64,000 nucleotides of DNA from Nostoc cf. commune SO-36 (GCF_023734775.1 NZ_AP025732.1:3292501-3356500), one strand, 5' to 3'. Counted from the stretch's first letter, positions 27,669 through 37,920 are shown. Made by a program: numbers and translations. The notes: a model not told the origin generated them from the sequence alone.

Positions 27669-29085
27669 CTAATGGCCTGATTGAAATTCTCCAACTAAAA
27701 TCTCTGCACTTTGTGGTGTACGCGGGAACGGAATCACATCACGAATATTTCCCATACTGTCATAATTGCACAAGCCGTTCAAAACCTAATCCAAAACCAG
27801 CGTGGGGGACAGTACCATAACGACGCAAATCAAGATACCACCACAAGTCTTCTGGTTTTAACCCTTGCGCTAATACACGGCGTTCTAGAACTTCTAAGCG
27901 TTCTTCGCGCTGGGAACCGCCGACAATTTCGCCAATTTTCGGTGCAAGAATATCCATTGCGCGGACGGTTTTTTCATCGTCGTTCAAGCGCATATAAAAT
28001 GCTTTGATTTGCGCTGGATAATCTGTAACGATCGCAGGCTTTTTAAATAATTGTTCAGCTAGATACCGTTCATGTTCTGATTGTAAATCTAAACCCCAAC
28101 TCACTGGATATTCAAATTTAACATCAGCTTTTTCTAAAAGTTTGATGGCTTCTGTATAAGTTAACCGTTCAAACTGATTATTAATAATATTTTCGGCTGT
28201 TGCCAACACAGACTTATCAATGCGTTCATTGAAAAATTCCATATCTTCTGGGCAAGTTTCCAACACATATTTAAAAATGTGTTTGAGAAACGCCTCAGCT
28301 AAATCCATATCGCCTTCTAAGTCACAAAAAGCCATTTCTGGCTCAACCATCCAAAATTCTGCTAGGTGGCGGGAGGTATTGGAATTTTCTGCACGGAAGG
28401 TAGGGCCAAAGGTGTAGACGTTACTAAACGCCATCGCCATAACTTCCGCTTCCAACTGGCCGCTAACTGTTAAATATGTAGGTTTAGCAAAAAAGTCTTG
28501 GCTGTAATCTACTGCTTGGTTTTCTGTGCGGGGAATATTCTTTAAATCTAAACTGGTAACGCTAAACAGTTCACCAGCGCCTTCGCAATCGCTAGCGGTG
28601 ATGATGGGTGTGTGTACCCACAAAAAGCCTCTTTCTTGGAAGAATTGGTGAATTGCTGTCGAACAAGCATTTCTGACGCGGAAAACTGCACCAAAAGAAT
28701 TAGTCCGCGATCGCAAATGTCCAATGGTTCGCAAAAACTCAAAGGAATGGCGTTTCTTTTGCAGGGGATATGTATCGGGATCAGCTTCACCGTAAACTTT
28801 GACGGACTCGGCTTTCAACTCAATTCGCTGTCCTTTACCCAGAGAAGCCACCAGTACCCCTGTAGCCTCAACAGCAGCACCCGTATTCAGTTTTTTCAAT
28901 ATAGCTTCGTAATCTGGCAAATCCTGATTGATGACGACTTGCAAATTAGCTAGCGATGAGCCGTCATTGACTTCAATAAAAGCAAATCCTTTTGACTCAC
29001 GTTTTGTCCTCACCCAGCCTTGCACTTGGAGGGACTCATCAGGTTGGCCACTTCGCAATATTTCTGCAATCCGTCGATTTACCAT
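27669..29085 (-). pseudogene. asnS: Asparaginyl-tRNA synthetase with C-terminal frameshift
   Basis: Residues 1-441 read as a class IIb synthetase: an OB-fold anticodon-binding domain ([19 protein letters not shown]), motif 2 ([25 protein letters not shown]) and motif 3 ([12 protein letters not shown]). It charges tRNA-Asn. The open frame stops at 27760, but a different frame continues at once with [20 protein letters not shown] and ends GEFQSGH at 27669, the usual C-terminus. The break is explained by loss of one unit of an 8-bp direct repeat (TTGTGCAA twice in the inferred original, once here). Because the enzyme is normally essential, an assembly or sequencing error is likely. It lies 2 bp after the upstream gene, so both are probably one operon. 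Confidence 0.9.
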
Positions 29086-29087
29086 AT

Positions 29088-29452
29088 TTACCCAGCATAA
29101 GACTTTAATATCCAGCCTATGATAACGCCCATTCCACCAAAGCGGACGACTTGCCAGAAAGGTTTTTTGAGGCTACGCCAAGAAAAAATAACTGGCTTTC
29201 TAAGTTCACTTCTAGCCTTTCCAACTGCTGTTGAATTTGCCGTAACTCTGCTTTGATTTCTGGTGTCTGAGATTTATTGTGCTTTAGTTGATCCCGACGC
29301 TGTTGCCATTGTGCCTGTTGTTGGCGATCGCGTTGCACTTGATCGTAACGTTCTTTTAAGGATAAGAGCGATCGCTCTACTTCCTCTAGTTCTTGTTCAA
29401 AATCTGGTTCGGGATTCTCTGCTGACGGCTGTGATTGTTTTGGCGGCTTCAT
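29088..29452 (-). pseudogene. Small coiled-coil protein with C-terminal membrane segment, one frameshift
   Basis: The first 90 residues are charged and helical, with a coiled coil (EQELEEVERSLLSLKERYDQ ... LRQIQQQLERLEVNLESQL). The annotated frame ends at 29117, but one extra base near 29180 hides a better end: [20 protein letters not shown] followed by [10 protein letters not shown], a single membrane segment of about 17 residues, with the stop at 29088. This would place the coiled coil on the cytoplasmic face of a membrane. I do not recognise the family. It overlaps the promoter or leader of asnS, whose start is 2 bp downstream. Confidence 0.6.
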
Positions 29453-29496
29453 TTACAAGTAGTAAAGTAGAAGTAAATGCAAATGTGCCAATAGTT

Positions 29497-29772
29497 ATGT
29501 CCCAATCTACCCAGCTGCCGAAAACCAGTCAACTGAATGAACTTAGTACTCTGGAACTAGCTCAAGCCCTCATGGAAAGACTGAGCATTTCCCCTAACGA
29601 TTGGCATCGCCTCAAGTCTAACCGCAATTCCCGCGCTAATGAACAAGTGGCAGCAGCTATTGTGTATCTTTTAAAGAATCAGCCACAAGAAGCTCAAGCG
29701 AGACTAGAACAAGCAATTGGTTGGTTAGATCGCTCTATTTCAGCACCTCCCTGTCCTACTCACGGAAAGTAG
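29497..29772 (+). CDS. Small conserved cyanobacterial protein, function unknown
   Basis: A 91-residue soluble helical protein. LNELSTLELAQALMERLSIS is followed by PNDWHRLKSNRNSRANEQVAAAIVYLLKN and an acidic-basic helix that ends in AIGWLDRSISAPPCPTHGK. The start used is ATG at 29497; upstream reading (to 29263) overlaps the divergent gene's coding strand and lacks a good start. The regular helix pattern and the distribution of conserved-looking residues suggest a real gene. No function can be given. Confidence 0.65.
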   Translation: MSQSTQLPKTSQLNELSTLELAQALMERLSISPNDWHRLKSNRNSRANEQVAAAIVYLLKNQPQEAQARLEQAIGWLDRSISAPPCPTHGK

Positions 29773-29844
29773 GGAGTAGGGAGTAGGGAATAAAAAAATC
29801 AAAAAAATAATAACTTTCCCCACTCCCCACTCACCATTCCCCTA

Positions 29845-30294
29845 TTATCGCCGCAGAGATAATCCCCGACGAGCTTCCATTTGTTTACAAAGCCTCAATT
29901 CTGTGCCTTTGCGGTTCCACTCTACCTGATCAAAGATTTGGTGCAGAAGACATAAACCACGACCATTTTCTGACTCATCTGGTGGGAGATAGTCTGTTGG
30001 TTCTTCTTCATTAGTAGATGAAGGAGTAAAGCCGTTACCCTGGTCTGAGATTATCCACCAATATTGATTATCTATTAAGGAAAAACGGACTACAACTGTT
30101 TTACTTGGATCAAGATTATTGCCATGTTTAGCTGCATTCACTAGGGCTTCTTGAAGTCCTAGCCGCAATTCTGCTTGTAATTTTGCTGGAATTTCTGCCA
30201 ACCATAAATCTAATATCGGACAAAGGTAGAGGGTTGAGGCAAAACTAATAGTGCCCCAATAACGTCCAACTGGACGGAGTGAAATAGTAATCAC
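29845..30294 (-). CDS. Anti-sigma-factor-type ATP-binding protein (RsbW/SpoIIAB-like)
   Basis: The 149-residue product is a lone HATPase_c domain: LRLGLQEALVNAAKHGNNLD is the N box, IISDQGNGFTPSS the G1 box and ENGRGLCLLHQIFDQV the G2 region. It lacks a histidine phosphoacceptor domain, so it is not a sensor kinase by itself. Proteins of this kind phosphorylate an anti-sigma-factor antagonist or serve as phosphatase-linked switch partners. No STAS or PP2C gene is adjacent, so the partner is unknown. Confidence 0.8.
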   Translation of the reverse strand: MITISLRPVGRYWGTISFASTLYLCPILDLWLAEIPAKLQAELRLGLQEALVNAAKHGNNLDPSKTVVVRFSLIDNQYWWIISDQGNGFTPSSTNEEEPTDYLPPDESENGRGLCLLHQIFDQVEWNRKGTELRLCKQMEARRGLSLRR

Positions 30295-30688
30295 AAGAGA
30301 AACCCCATAGCTTTCAGTTAGCTAGACATCGGTTTGCTATTACAGTCACCCTGATAAAACTTGAGGTGGTCATGCTGCCTTCAAACTTGCGTCTTTAAAA
30401 CTAAATTTTGAAAATGCTAGGGAGCATTGGCTTTATAACTATGAGTTGGGATTGTTTAAACCTCTATCGGCTGGAATAAGTTTGATAATGATGTCAGCAA
30501 ATGAAAAATATGCTGGTGATTATTTTAGAGAGTATTCGCATACTCTAGTTAGTTGCCGATTTATAATTCACACAATCTACTTCATATTTTTAAGAACCTA
30601 TGCAACTTGAATTTATTTAAACAAAAGGAATTTTTATTTTTGGCTTAATTCAATTTTAGCATCTTTAGTATGCACTAGACTAAAAATT
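30295..30688. other. Intergenic region, no gene seen
   Basis: This 394 bp AT-rich segment lies between the rlmD 3' end and the start of the anti-sigma-type gene. It should hold the promoter of the latter. No coding signal, repeat or strong hairpin was found. Confidence 0.35.
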
Positions 30689-32094
30689 TCAAATTTCAGT
30701 TTTTGTAAAGGAATTACTATCCTTGTCCAAATTTGATAGCACAAGAAAGGCAGCAGCTTCAACATGAGCAGTTTGAGGGAAAAAATCAGCAGGTTGTACC
30801 CGTGTAATGGTATATTGCCCATCTTCACAAAGCAATTTCAGGTCACGGGCGAGGGTAGCTACTTTACAGCTGACGTAAACAATCCGAGATGGTTTCAATT
30901 GCCGTAAAGTGTCGATGACTGCGCGATCGCACCCCTTACGTGGCGGATCGAGTATTACTACTTCTGGTATTGTGCCCATTTTTGGAAGCAATTTCTCTAC
31001 TGCCCCAACTTGGAATGTCACATTGTCAATTCCGTTGCGGTGGGCATTCAAAATAGCTTGTTCTACTGCTGCTGCTTGCACTTCTAATCCTGTGGCAATC
31101 CGTACTTTTTTGGCAAGGGGTAAAGTTAAAGTTCCAATACCACAGTAGGCATCAACTAGCAACTCATGCCCTTGAAGATTGAGTTCTGATTGAATTACCT
31201 GCAATAGTGCCTCTGCTGTTTCTGTATACACTTGAAAAAATGTATCTGGGCGCACTTGAAATTCCAATCCAGCAAAATTTTCACGCAGGTGTGGGACTCC
31301 AGCGATGCAACGGGTTTCTGATCCAAAGATAGCATTTGTGCGATCGCCATTGCGGTTGAGCGACACTCCTACTAACTGGGGATAGCGCTTTAACCATTCC
31401 TGCGCTTGGGTTTCAATTCCTGATAAATTCCAGTCTTTCACTACCAAAGTCAGCAACATTTCTCCGGTGTGCCGCCCAATGCGTAAACCGAGATGGCGAA
31501 TTTGTCCTTTGATGACGCTGTTCGTCATAGATTCGCCAACCCCGTTGTTGAATATCTTGCTTAACTTCGGCAAGTAAGGGATTTAATCGTGAATCTTGGA
31601 CTGGACATTGATTTAAATTAATTAATTGGTGACTACCTTTTTGGTAGTAACCAGCTTGTACCTGTCCTGTTGCCGATATACCCAGAGGATATGTAGATTT
31701 ATTACGGTAGCCTAAAGCAGAAGGGGCAGCAAGTACCTGATCTACTGGTGGTTGGATAAAACCGCCAATACGTTTCCAAAGCTTGGATAACTTGATTTTG
31801 CTTGGCTACTAGCTGGTAATCATAATTAATATGCTGCCACTGGCAACCACCGCACTTATCCGCCACAATACAATTAGGTCGGATACGGTGGGGAGATGGC
31901 TCTAATAGCTCCTGGAGCTTCCCGTGGGCGTATTTTGGTTTAACATGAACCAAGCGGACAAGGGCGCGATCGCCTGGGACAGTATCTGGGACAAACACTA
32001 CACGCTCATCAGCGCGTCCCACACCATCGCCTGTATCACTCAGATTAGCGATCGTAACTTCAATTAATTCACCCTGTTGCCAAATTATTTTAGT
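30689..32094 (-). pseudogene. rlmD: 23S rRNA (uracil-C5)-methyltransferase, RlmD/RumA type, two frameshifts
   Basis: Three frame segments add up to one protein of about 465 residues. The N-terminal TRAM domain (IEVTIANLSDTGDGVGRADE) and the iron-sulphur cysteines (CIVADKCGGCQWQH) are in the first. The middle (from about 31775: RIGGFIQPPVDQVLAAPSAL) is in a second frame with no start of its own. The last has the AdoMet motif LLVDAYCGIGTLTLPLA, VVILDPPRKGCDR and the catalytic cysteine in IVYVSCKVATLARD. Each junction (near 31773 and 31521) is explained by one extra A (GGAAAC; CAAAGG). The enzyme methylates a single uridine in 23S rRNA (U1939 or U747 class). Probably intact in the organism. Confidence 0.82.
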
Positions 32095-32157
32095 CATTTG
32101 TCGTTTATCATTTGTCATTTGTTATTGGGCATTGGGAATTGGGAATTAGTTATTTTT

Positions 32158-32222
32158 TCTTGCTTCCTCTGCTTCCCCTGCTTCCCCTGCTTCCCCTGCT
32201 CCCCCTGCTTCCCCTGCTCCTC
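32158..32222. repeat. Short tandem repeat, CTTCCCCTG unit
   Basis: Six or seven 9-bp units (CTTCCCCTG with single-base variants) lie between rlmD and apcD. In the opposite strand this would read as repeated GKQGKQ in a spurious frame. It is typical slippage-prone low-complexity DNA. Confidence 0.7.
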
Positions 32223-32329
32223 ACTCCCCCAAACAGATAAATTCAATACATAACTAGCTCCGATCCCTTCACTTGTGTACCTCCAACTCGCTAAACTAAC
32301 AGATAATATTTCAGGTGATTTCAATCATC

Positions 32330-32817
32330 ATGACTGTAATTAGCCAAGTTATTCTCAAAGCTGACGACGAACTGCGTTATCCCAGCAGTGGCGAACTTAA
32401 AAATATCAAAGACTTTTTGCAAACCGGCGTACAACGGACGCGGATTGCGTCTACCTTAGCCGAAAACGAAAAAAAGATAGTTCAGGAAGCAACCAAACAA
32501 CTTTGGCAGAAGCCGTCCTGACTTTATCTCCCCTGGAGGTAATGCTTACGGAGAACGCCAACGCTCTCTATGTATTCGTGATTTTGGCTGGTACTTACGC
32601 CTAATTACCTATGGTGTTCTTGCTGGTGACAAAGAGCCAATTGAAAAAATCGGTTTGATTGGTGTGCGGGAAATGTACAATTCGTTGGGTGTTTCCCGTG
32701 CCTGGAATGGTAGAAGCGATCAATTCCCTCAAAACAGCTTCCCTTAGCTTATTGAGTACGGAAGACGCTGCTGAAGCGGCACCTTACTTTGATTACATCA
32801 TTCAAGCGATGTCTTAA
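32330..32817 (+). pseudogene. apcD: Allophycocyanin alpha-B subunit, two frameshifts
   Basis: Joined across frames, the product is 161 residues: [40 protein letters not shown] (the bilin-binding cysteine is in SLCIRD), [14 protein letters not shown] and a C-terminus [13 protein letters not shown]. This is the low-energy core subunit ApcD of the phycobilisome, which passes excitation to photosystems. Frame breaks occur at about 32513 (one extra C in AAGCCGTCC) and about 32697 (one extra T in GTTTCCC). Both are single extra bases, so sequencing error is more likely than decay. A strong hairpin follows 230 bp downstream. Confidence 0.85.
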
Positions 32818-33043
32818 TACAAAGTGTGTGCTGGTTTTAGGAGTATACTTCCGGTCTACTAGAGTGAGTGTAATATTTTAGCGCTCCATAGGCATAAGAT
32901 ACCCAATTTGATCATACCTTCCCCACATTTGGTAGTTGCTGTGGCAAAATCTCTGTCAAGTTACTAACCAGTTGTGGGGAAATTTATTTAAGTATAACTC
33001 TGGGGCATGTCTCAAAGGATGAAGGACATACGGACATAAAAAA

Positions 33044-33070
33044 CCGACAGTCCTTGATTAAGGCTGTCGG
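33044..33070 (+). terminator. Hairpin downstream of apcD
   Basis: CCGACAG at 33044-33050 pairs with CTGTCGG at 33064-33070; the loop region TCCTTGATTAAGG adds an inner CCTT/AAGG stem. The upstream side is A-rich (ATAAAAAA), so it would work better as a terminator for minus-strand transcripts; for apcD the T tract is missing. Confidence 0.55.
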
Positions 33071-33376
33071 CAATTAAGTGTGTTCCCTATTAATGACTCG
33101 GCTAGAGTTCAGTTGTCATTAATTATGCCTAGTTAGCGAGATGAGGGAGACGATCCTAATCATAGATATGTGTGATTCTCGTCACTTGATTGTTACATCT
33201 AAACTGCATATACTCGAATAATCTCTGAGTATCAGTATATATCCACAAATTTTGGTGTTAAGAGTTTCAGTGAAGTTACTTAGTTAAATTATCTTGAAAT
33301 ATCGTGTTTAATTTATACAAAAGTAGAAGTGCGTAGCTTTTCAGCGTAGGCATCGCGCTTTGCAACATAAATTAAC

Positions 33377-33565
33377 TTAGCATCCTAAAATATTTTTAAC
33401 GCCATTTACCAACATAGTTACTAATCCAAATGATGCGGTGGTCGCATAAATTGTATTAGGCAATCCTCCTACTGCTGTTGATATCGCCTCCATGCTAGCT
33501 CCTGCTATAAGCATTGTTATTACTGTACTTGCAATAGAAACAATCCCAGTAGCAGCTATACCCAA
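33377..33565 (-). CDS. Small hydrophobic peptide, possible circular-bacteriocin-like precursor
   Basis: Sixty-two residues, nearly all Ala, Gly, Ile, Val, Thr and Ser, with a TTG start (33565). Two or three amphipathic or hydrophobic helices are visible (IAATGIVSIASTVITMLIAG; TTASFGLVTMLVNGVKNIL). An in-frame TAA lies four codons upstream and beyond it the same frame continues with hydrophobic residues (WSTIIAIVGAI), so the original may have been about 80 residues. Composition resembles circular bacteriocins and phage holins, but no processing or immunity genes are near and I recognise no family signature. Confidence 0.3.
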   Translation of the reverse strand: MGIAATGIVSIASTVITMLIAGASMEAISTAVGGLPNTIYATTASFGLVTMLVNGVKNILGC

Positions 33566-33709
33566 ACCAACTTAAATTGCGCCGACTATAGCAATAATAG
33601 TACTCCATTCCAATAGATTAGGACTGTGACAAACCTGAATAAAGATTATAGGAAAATTCGTTTTACTACTTCAATATTGTTGCATTTAGTTAATCTTAAT
33701 TTTACAAGC

Positions 33710-35071
33710 TATCCGGTAAGCGTAAAGCTCAGTCACTTCAGTGCTGAGATACAAGCGACTCGTGCGGTTTTAACCGCATTCAATCTTTCTTAACTATGAC
33801 TTTTACGCCAGCCATGATAGTATAAGATAGGAGGTAAAGCGATGCTAGTTTTTGAGTTCAAAGCCTACGGTAAGTCGGCGCAATTATCGGCAGTAAATGA
33901 TGCAATTCGGACTGCGAAGTTCATTCGCAATAGCTGTATTCGGCTATGGATGGACGTTAAAAGTACTGGCAAAAATGATTTGCAGAAATACTGCGCGGTG
34001 CTTGCAGCTAATTTTTCTTTTGCCAATGAACTCAATTCAATGGCTCGTCAAGCTAGTGCTGAAAGAGCATGGTCATCTATCTCTCGGTTTTATGATAATT
34101 GCAATAAGGGTATTCCAGGTAAAAAAGGTTTTCCCCAGTTCCAGAAAGATTGTCGCTCTGTTGAGTACAAGACATCAGGATGGAAGCTTGCCGATAATCG
34201 TAAATCGATAACCTTCACCGACAAGAAAGGTATTGGTCGTTTAAAACTCAAAGGCACTCGTGATTTGCACTTCTACCAAATTAACCAGATTAAACGGGTG
34301 AGATTGGTGAAACGTGCTGACGGTGTTTATGTTCAATTTTGCATTGATGTAGACCGTTCTGAAAACATAGAACCAACTGGCAACACAGTTGGTTTGGATG
34401 TTGGGTTGAAAGAATACTACACCGACTCTGATAGAACAATGGTTAAAAACCCAAAGTTTCTGCGTATTGGTGAAAAAGTTCTCAAGCGTTCCCAGCGTCG
34501 AGTCTCCAGAAGAGTAAAAGGTTCAAACAATCTTAGCAAGGCAAGACAGATTTTAGGTAATCGCCACCTCAAAATAAGTAGGCAACGTAAAGACCATGCT
34601 GTGAAATTAGCAAGGTGCGTAGTTCAGTCCAACGACTTGATAGCCTATGAAGATTTGAGGATTAAAAATATGGTGAAAAATCATTGTTTAGCCAAGTCTA
34701 TTAATGACGCATCTTGGTATCAGTTCCGTGTCTGGATTGAATACTTTGGTAAAGTGTTCAAACGCGTAACAGTTGCGGTAAATCCGCAATACACAAGCCA
34801 GGAATGCTCTAGCTGTGGTGAAATTGTCAAGAAAAGCCTATCAACGAGAACACACGCTTGTAGTTGTGGATGCGTGATGGATAGGGATGAAAACGCAGCC
34901 AGAATAATCCTTAGTCGAGGATTGGGTACGGTAGGGCATACCGGAACCTTTGCGCTAGACGCAAGCAACGCTTTAGGAGATAAGTCCTCTGTTCAGGTTG
35001 GAGAAATCCTGCCTGAGTAAGTCATGTCTTTGATTAAAGAATCTCAGTGTCTTTAGACCTGAGAGTGTCAA
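33710..35071 (+). mobile_element. IS200/IS605-superfamily element with tnpB only
   Basis: The right end is well marked: a hairpin at 35042-35064 (TCTCAG ... CTGAGA) is followed by GTGTCAA, ending at TCAA 35068-35071, after which antitoxin coding sequence resumes. On the left, hairpins at 33728-33748 (CTCAG..CTGAG) and 33763-33778 (TGCGGTTTTAACCGCA) are of the kind found at left ends of these elements; the exact left edge is uncertain. There is no tnpA, so the element depends on a helper for transposition. Confidence 0.7.
33842..35020 (+). CDS. tnpB: TnpB RNA-guided endonuclease (IS605 OrfB family)
   Basis: The 392-residue protein keeps the full catalytic set of the RuvC-like nuclease: D186 in VGLDVGLKEYY, E270 in IAYEDLRIKNM and D347/D349 in CVMDRDENAAR. 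The zinc finger is C322-x2-C325 and C340-x-C342. The N-terminal OrfB helix-turn-helix region and the YTSQECSSCG segment are standard. TnpB proteins use an RNA from the element's right end (omega-RNA) to cut DNA next to a short target motif and help retain the element. The predicted guide region would be just upstream of 35071 and continue into flanking DNA. A GGAGGT ribosome site precedes the ATG. Confidence 0.9.
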   Translation: MLVFEFKAYGKSAQLSAVNDAIRTAKFIRNSCIRLWMDVKSTGKNDLQKYCAVLAANFSFANELNSMARQASAERAWSSISRFYDNCNKGIPGKKGFPQFQKDCRSVEYKTSGWKLADNRKSITFTDKKGIGRLKLKGTRDLHFYQINQIKRVRLVKRADGVYVQFCIDVDRSENIEPTGNTVGLDVGLKEYYTDSDRTMVKNPKFLRIGEKVLKRSQRRVSRRVKGSNNLSKARQILGNRHLKISRQRKDHAVKLARCVVQSNDLIAYEDLRIKNMVKNHCLAKSINDASWYQFRVWIEYFGKVFKRVTVAVNPQYTSQECSSCGEIVKKSLSTRTHACSCGCVMDRDENAARIILSRGLGTVGHTGTFALDASNALGDKSSVQVGEILPE

Positions 35072-35125
35072 TTAGCAGTTGAAAAAAAATGGGAAGAGGT
35101 TTTCCGCCGCCTTGCAGACTCCTAA
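35072..35125 (+). pseudogene. Antitoxin C-terminal fragment left beside the TnpB element
   Basis: Immediately after the element end one frame reads LAVEKKWEEVFRRLADS and stops at 35125, overlapping the start of the doc-like gene by 14 bp. A short charged C-terminus overlapping the toxin start is what a type II antitoxin upstream of Doc looks like. The rest of the antitoxin is not found on the other side of the element within the window's neighbouring sequence. Confidence 0.5.
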
Positions 35126-35505
35126 ATTTTTGACTATTTCTCAAGTCTTAGATATTCACCAACGCCAAATTCAAAGATTTGGTGGAACATCAGGTGTTAG
35201 AGACGAAAGTTTGCTAGATTCAGCACTGGCACAACCTAAGCTACTTTTGGCGGCGAACTTCTCCATCCTACAATTCACGAGCAAGCAGCAGCGTACCTGT
35301 ACCATTTAGCGATGAACCATCCGTTTATCGATGGCAACAAGCGCACCGCTTTCGCTGTTATGCTTACTTTTTTTGAACTTAAATGACTAGACTTTCAACC
35401 TATCTCAAGAGCAAGCTTACAACTTGGTGATTCAAGTAGTCCAGAAAGAAATATCCAAAAGAAGAATTATCTGCATTTCTGGAACTGCATCTACAAGGCA
35501 AGTAA
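35112..35505 (+). pseudogene. Death-on-curing (Doc/Fic-fold) toxin, several frameshifts
   Basis: Joined frames give the Doc family in order: PKFLTISQVLDIHQRQIQRF with GGTSGVRDESLLDSALAQP, then after a break near 35240 GGELLHPTIHEQAAAYLYHL, then the Fic motif HPFIDGNKRTAFAV (catalytic His and GNKR), and after more breaks QAYNLVIQVVQKEIS to the stop at 35505. At least four single-base changes, of both signs, disrupt it (about 35243, 35383, 35392, 35460). The mixture of gains and losses makes real decay more plausible here than elsewhere in the window. Loss of the antitoxin by the TnpB insertion would only be tolerated if the toxin is dead. Confidence 0.75.
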
Positions 35506-35547
35506 ATCGATAGAATAATGCTCTGTCCCCCAGAGTGCATTATTTCC

Positions 35548-37920
35548 ATGACTGCAACCTCAAAACCAGCCTTTTCCCCCCAAGAAATTGCTGCTGAAGG
35601 TCTTAAACCAGAAGAATACGCAGAAATTGTCCGTCGGCTAGGCCGCCATCCCAACAAAGCTGAACTGGGAATGTTTGGCGTGATGTGGTCAGAGCATTGC
35701 TGTTACAAAAATTCTCGACCTCTACTCAAACAATTTCCCACCGATGGTCCCCGTATCCTCGTGGGGCCTGGTGAAAATGCTGGTGTTGTAGATTTGGGTG
35801 ATGGATTCCAACTAGCTTTTAAGATTGAATCCCACAATCACCCATCAGCTGTAGAACCATTTCAAGGTGCAGCAACGGGAGTCGGCGGTATTCTCAGAGA
35901 TATTTTTACAATGGGTGCGCGTCCCATTGCTTTATTAAATTCCCTGCGCTTCGGTTCCTTAGAAGATGCCAAAACTCAAAGGCTCTTCCAAGGCGTAGTG
36001 GCGGGAATTTCACATTATGGTAATTGCGTGGGAGTACCCACCGTTGGCGGCGAAGTTTACTTTGACTCTGCTTATTCTGGTAATCCTCTGGTGAACGTTA
36101 TGGCACTAGGGTTGATGGAAACACCAGAAATCGTTAAATCTGGGGCATCTGGCTTAGGCAACCCCGTGCTGTATGTTGGTTCCACCACTGGGCGCGATGG
36201 CATGGGAGGCGCGAGTTTTGCCAGTGCAGAATTGAGCGATCAGTCAATAGATGATCGCCCTGCTGTGCAAGTGGGCGATCCCTTTTTGGAAAAGTCGTTA
36301 ATTGAAGCTTGTCTGGAGGCGTTTAAGACAGGTGCAGTTGTCGCCGCCCAAGATATGGGAGCAGCCGGGATCACCTGTTCTACCTCAGAGATGGCGGCAA
36401 AAGGTGGTGTGGGAATTGAACTAGATTTAGATAAAATTCCCGTCAGAGAAACGGGGATGGTTCCCTATGAATATCTGCTTTCGGAATCTCAAGAACGAAT
36501 GCTATTCGTTGCACACAAGGGGCGTGAGCAGGAATTAATCGACATTTTCCACCGTTGGGGGCTTCAAGCCGTTGTTGCTGGTACAGTCATCGCTGAACCT
36601 CTTGTGCGGATTCTCTTTCAGGGTGAAGTAGCAGCAGAAATTCCTGCTGAGGCTTTGGCGGAGAATACGCCATTATATAATCGGGAGCTATTGACAGAAG
36701 CACCAGAATATGCGCGCAAAGCTTGGGAATGGACTGCTGATTCCTTGCCTCCTTCCACAGCTGCTGGAATAGAACTTCAAGGAGAACTGCAAAGTTGGAA
36801 TGATATTCTCTTAACTTTGCTCGATACACCCACGATCGCTTCTAAAAATTGGGTATATCGTCAGTATGACCATCAGGTACAAAATAATACAGTAATACTA
36901 CCAGGTGGTGCAGATGCGGCTGTGATCCGTTTGCGTCCCCTTGAAGAAATTCCCAATCTCAAATCCCAAATTCCAAATCTCAAATCAGGAGTGGCGGCGA
37001 CGGTAGATTGCAATCCTCGTTATGTTTATCTTGACCCTTACGAAGGAGCTAAGGCAGTGGTGGCAGAAGCTGCACGCAATCTTAGCTGTGTGGGCGCTGA
37101 ACCTCTGGCGGTAACAGATAACCTGAATTTTGGCTCTCCAGAAAAACCCATTGGTTACTGGCAATTGGCAGAAGCTTGTCGTGGTTTGGCAGAAGGTTGT
37201 CGAGAATTGGCGACACCAGTCACGGGCGGAAACGTTTCTTTATACAATGAAACCCTTGATTCTCAGGGCATCCCACAACCTATTTATCCCACCCCAGTAG
37301 TGGGCATGGTGGGCTTGATTCCCGATATAAGCAAAATTTGTGGTCAAGGTTGGCAAGCATCCAGCGATGTGATTTATCTTCTCGGATTGCCTCTGGCATC
37401 CCAAATCAGTTTGGGAGCATCTGAATATTTAGCCACCATCCACGGGACTGTTGCTGGAAAACCACCACGGGTAAATTTTGACTTAGAACGCCGCGTCCAG
37501 AAAGTTTGTCGTGAAGGCATTTGTAATGGTTGGGTACGTTCAGCCCACGATTCTGCTGAGGGAGGAGTGGCGATCGCACTAGCCGAATGTTGTCTTGCTG
37601 GTAATCTTGGTGCCGAAATCAATTTAGAAATAGCATCAACACAGTTAAAACGCTTAGACGAGGTGTTGTTTGCCGAAGGTGGAGCCAGGATTTTAGTCTC
37701 TGTAGCATCAGCACAACAAGAAATTTGGGAATCATATTTACAGGAACATCTAGGCCAAGAGTGGCAAAAACTGGGTACGGTTGGAAATTTTGAGACAGGT
37801 CTGGGGGTTTTCACCACTGATAACCAAACCTTAATCAAAGTTAGTATCAAAGATATGAGCGATCGCTATTCCCATGCGATCGCCAGACGTCTCGCCATGC
37901 ATACCAATACCCCCACTTAA
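35548..37920 (+). CDS. purL: Phosphoribosylformylglycinamidine synthase subunit PurL
   Basis: 790 residues from the ATG at 35548; an upstream in-frame ATG at 35518 adds ten unlikely residues. PurL makes FGAM from FGAR with ammonia from PurQ. Motifs in order: [20 protein letters not shown] (N-terminus of the small form), [39 protein letters not shown], and in the second half [24 protein letters not shown] and [16 protein letters not shown]. This is the small PurL used with PurQ and PurS, as expected in cyanobacteria. It is followed after 190 bp by purF, the preceding committed step of the pathway. Confidence 0.95.
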   Translation: MTATSKPAFSPQEIAAEGLKPEEYAEIVRRLGRHPNKAELGMFGVMWSEHCCYKNSRPLLKQFPTDGPRILVGPGENAGVVDLGDGFQLAFKIESHNHPSAVEPFQGAATGVGGILRDIFTMGARPIALLNSLRFGSLEDAKTQRLFQGVVAGISHYGNCVGVPTVGGEVYFDSAYSGNPLVNVMALGLMETPEIVKSGASGLGNPVLYVGSTTGRDGMGGASFASAELSDQSIDDRPAVQVGDPFLEKSLIEACLEAFKTGAVVAAQDMGAAGITCSTSEMAAKGGVGIELDLDKIPVRETGMVPYEYLLSESQERMLFVAHKGREQELIDIFHRWGLQAVVAGTVIAEPLVRILFQGEVAAEIPAEALAENTPLYNRELLTEAPEYARKAWEWTADSLPPSTAAGIELQGELQSWNDILLTLLDTPTIASKNWVYRQYDHQVQNNTVILPGGADAAVIRLRPLEEIPNLKSQIPNLKSGVAATVDCNPRYVYLDPYEGAKAVVAEAARNLSCVGAEPLAVTDNLNFGSPEKPIGYWQLAEACRGLAEGCRELATPVTGGNVSLYNETLDSQGIPQPIYPTPVVGMVGLIPDISKICGQGWQASSDVIYLLGLPLASQISLGASEYLATIHGTVAGKPPRVNFDLERRVQKVCREGICNGWVRSAHDSAEGGVAIALAECCLAGNLGAEINLEIASTQLKRLDEVLFAEGGARILVSVASAQQEIWESYLQEHLGQEWQKLGTVGNFETGLGVFTTDNQTLIKVSIKDMSDRYSHAIARRLAMHTNTPT

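Noticed and set aside
32158..32222. Possible CRISPR-like array or GKQ-repeat protein
   Set aside because: Nine-base units without spacers; simple tandem repeat.
32115..32324. Minus-strand ORF with GEQGKQGKQGKQ
   Set aside because: It is only the translation of the CTTCCCCTG repeat and lacks a gene-like context.
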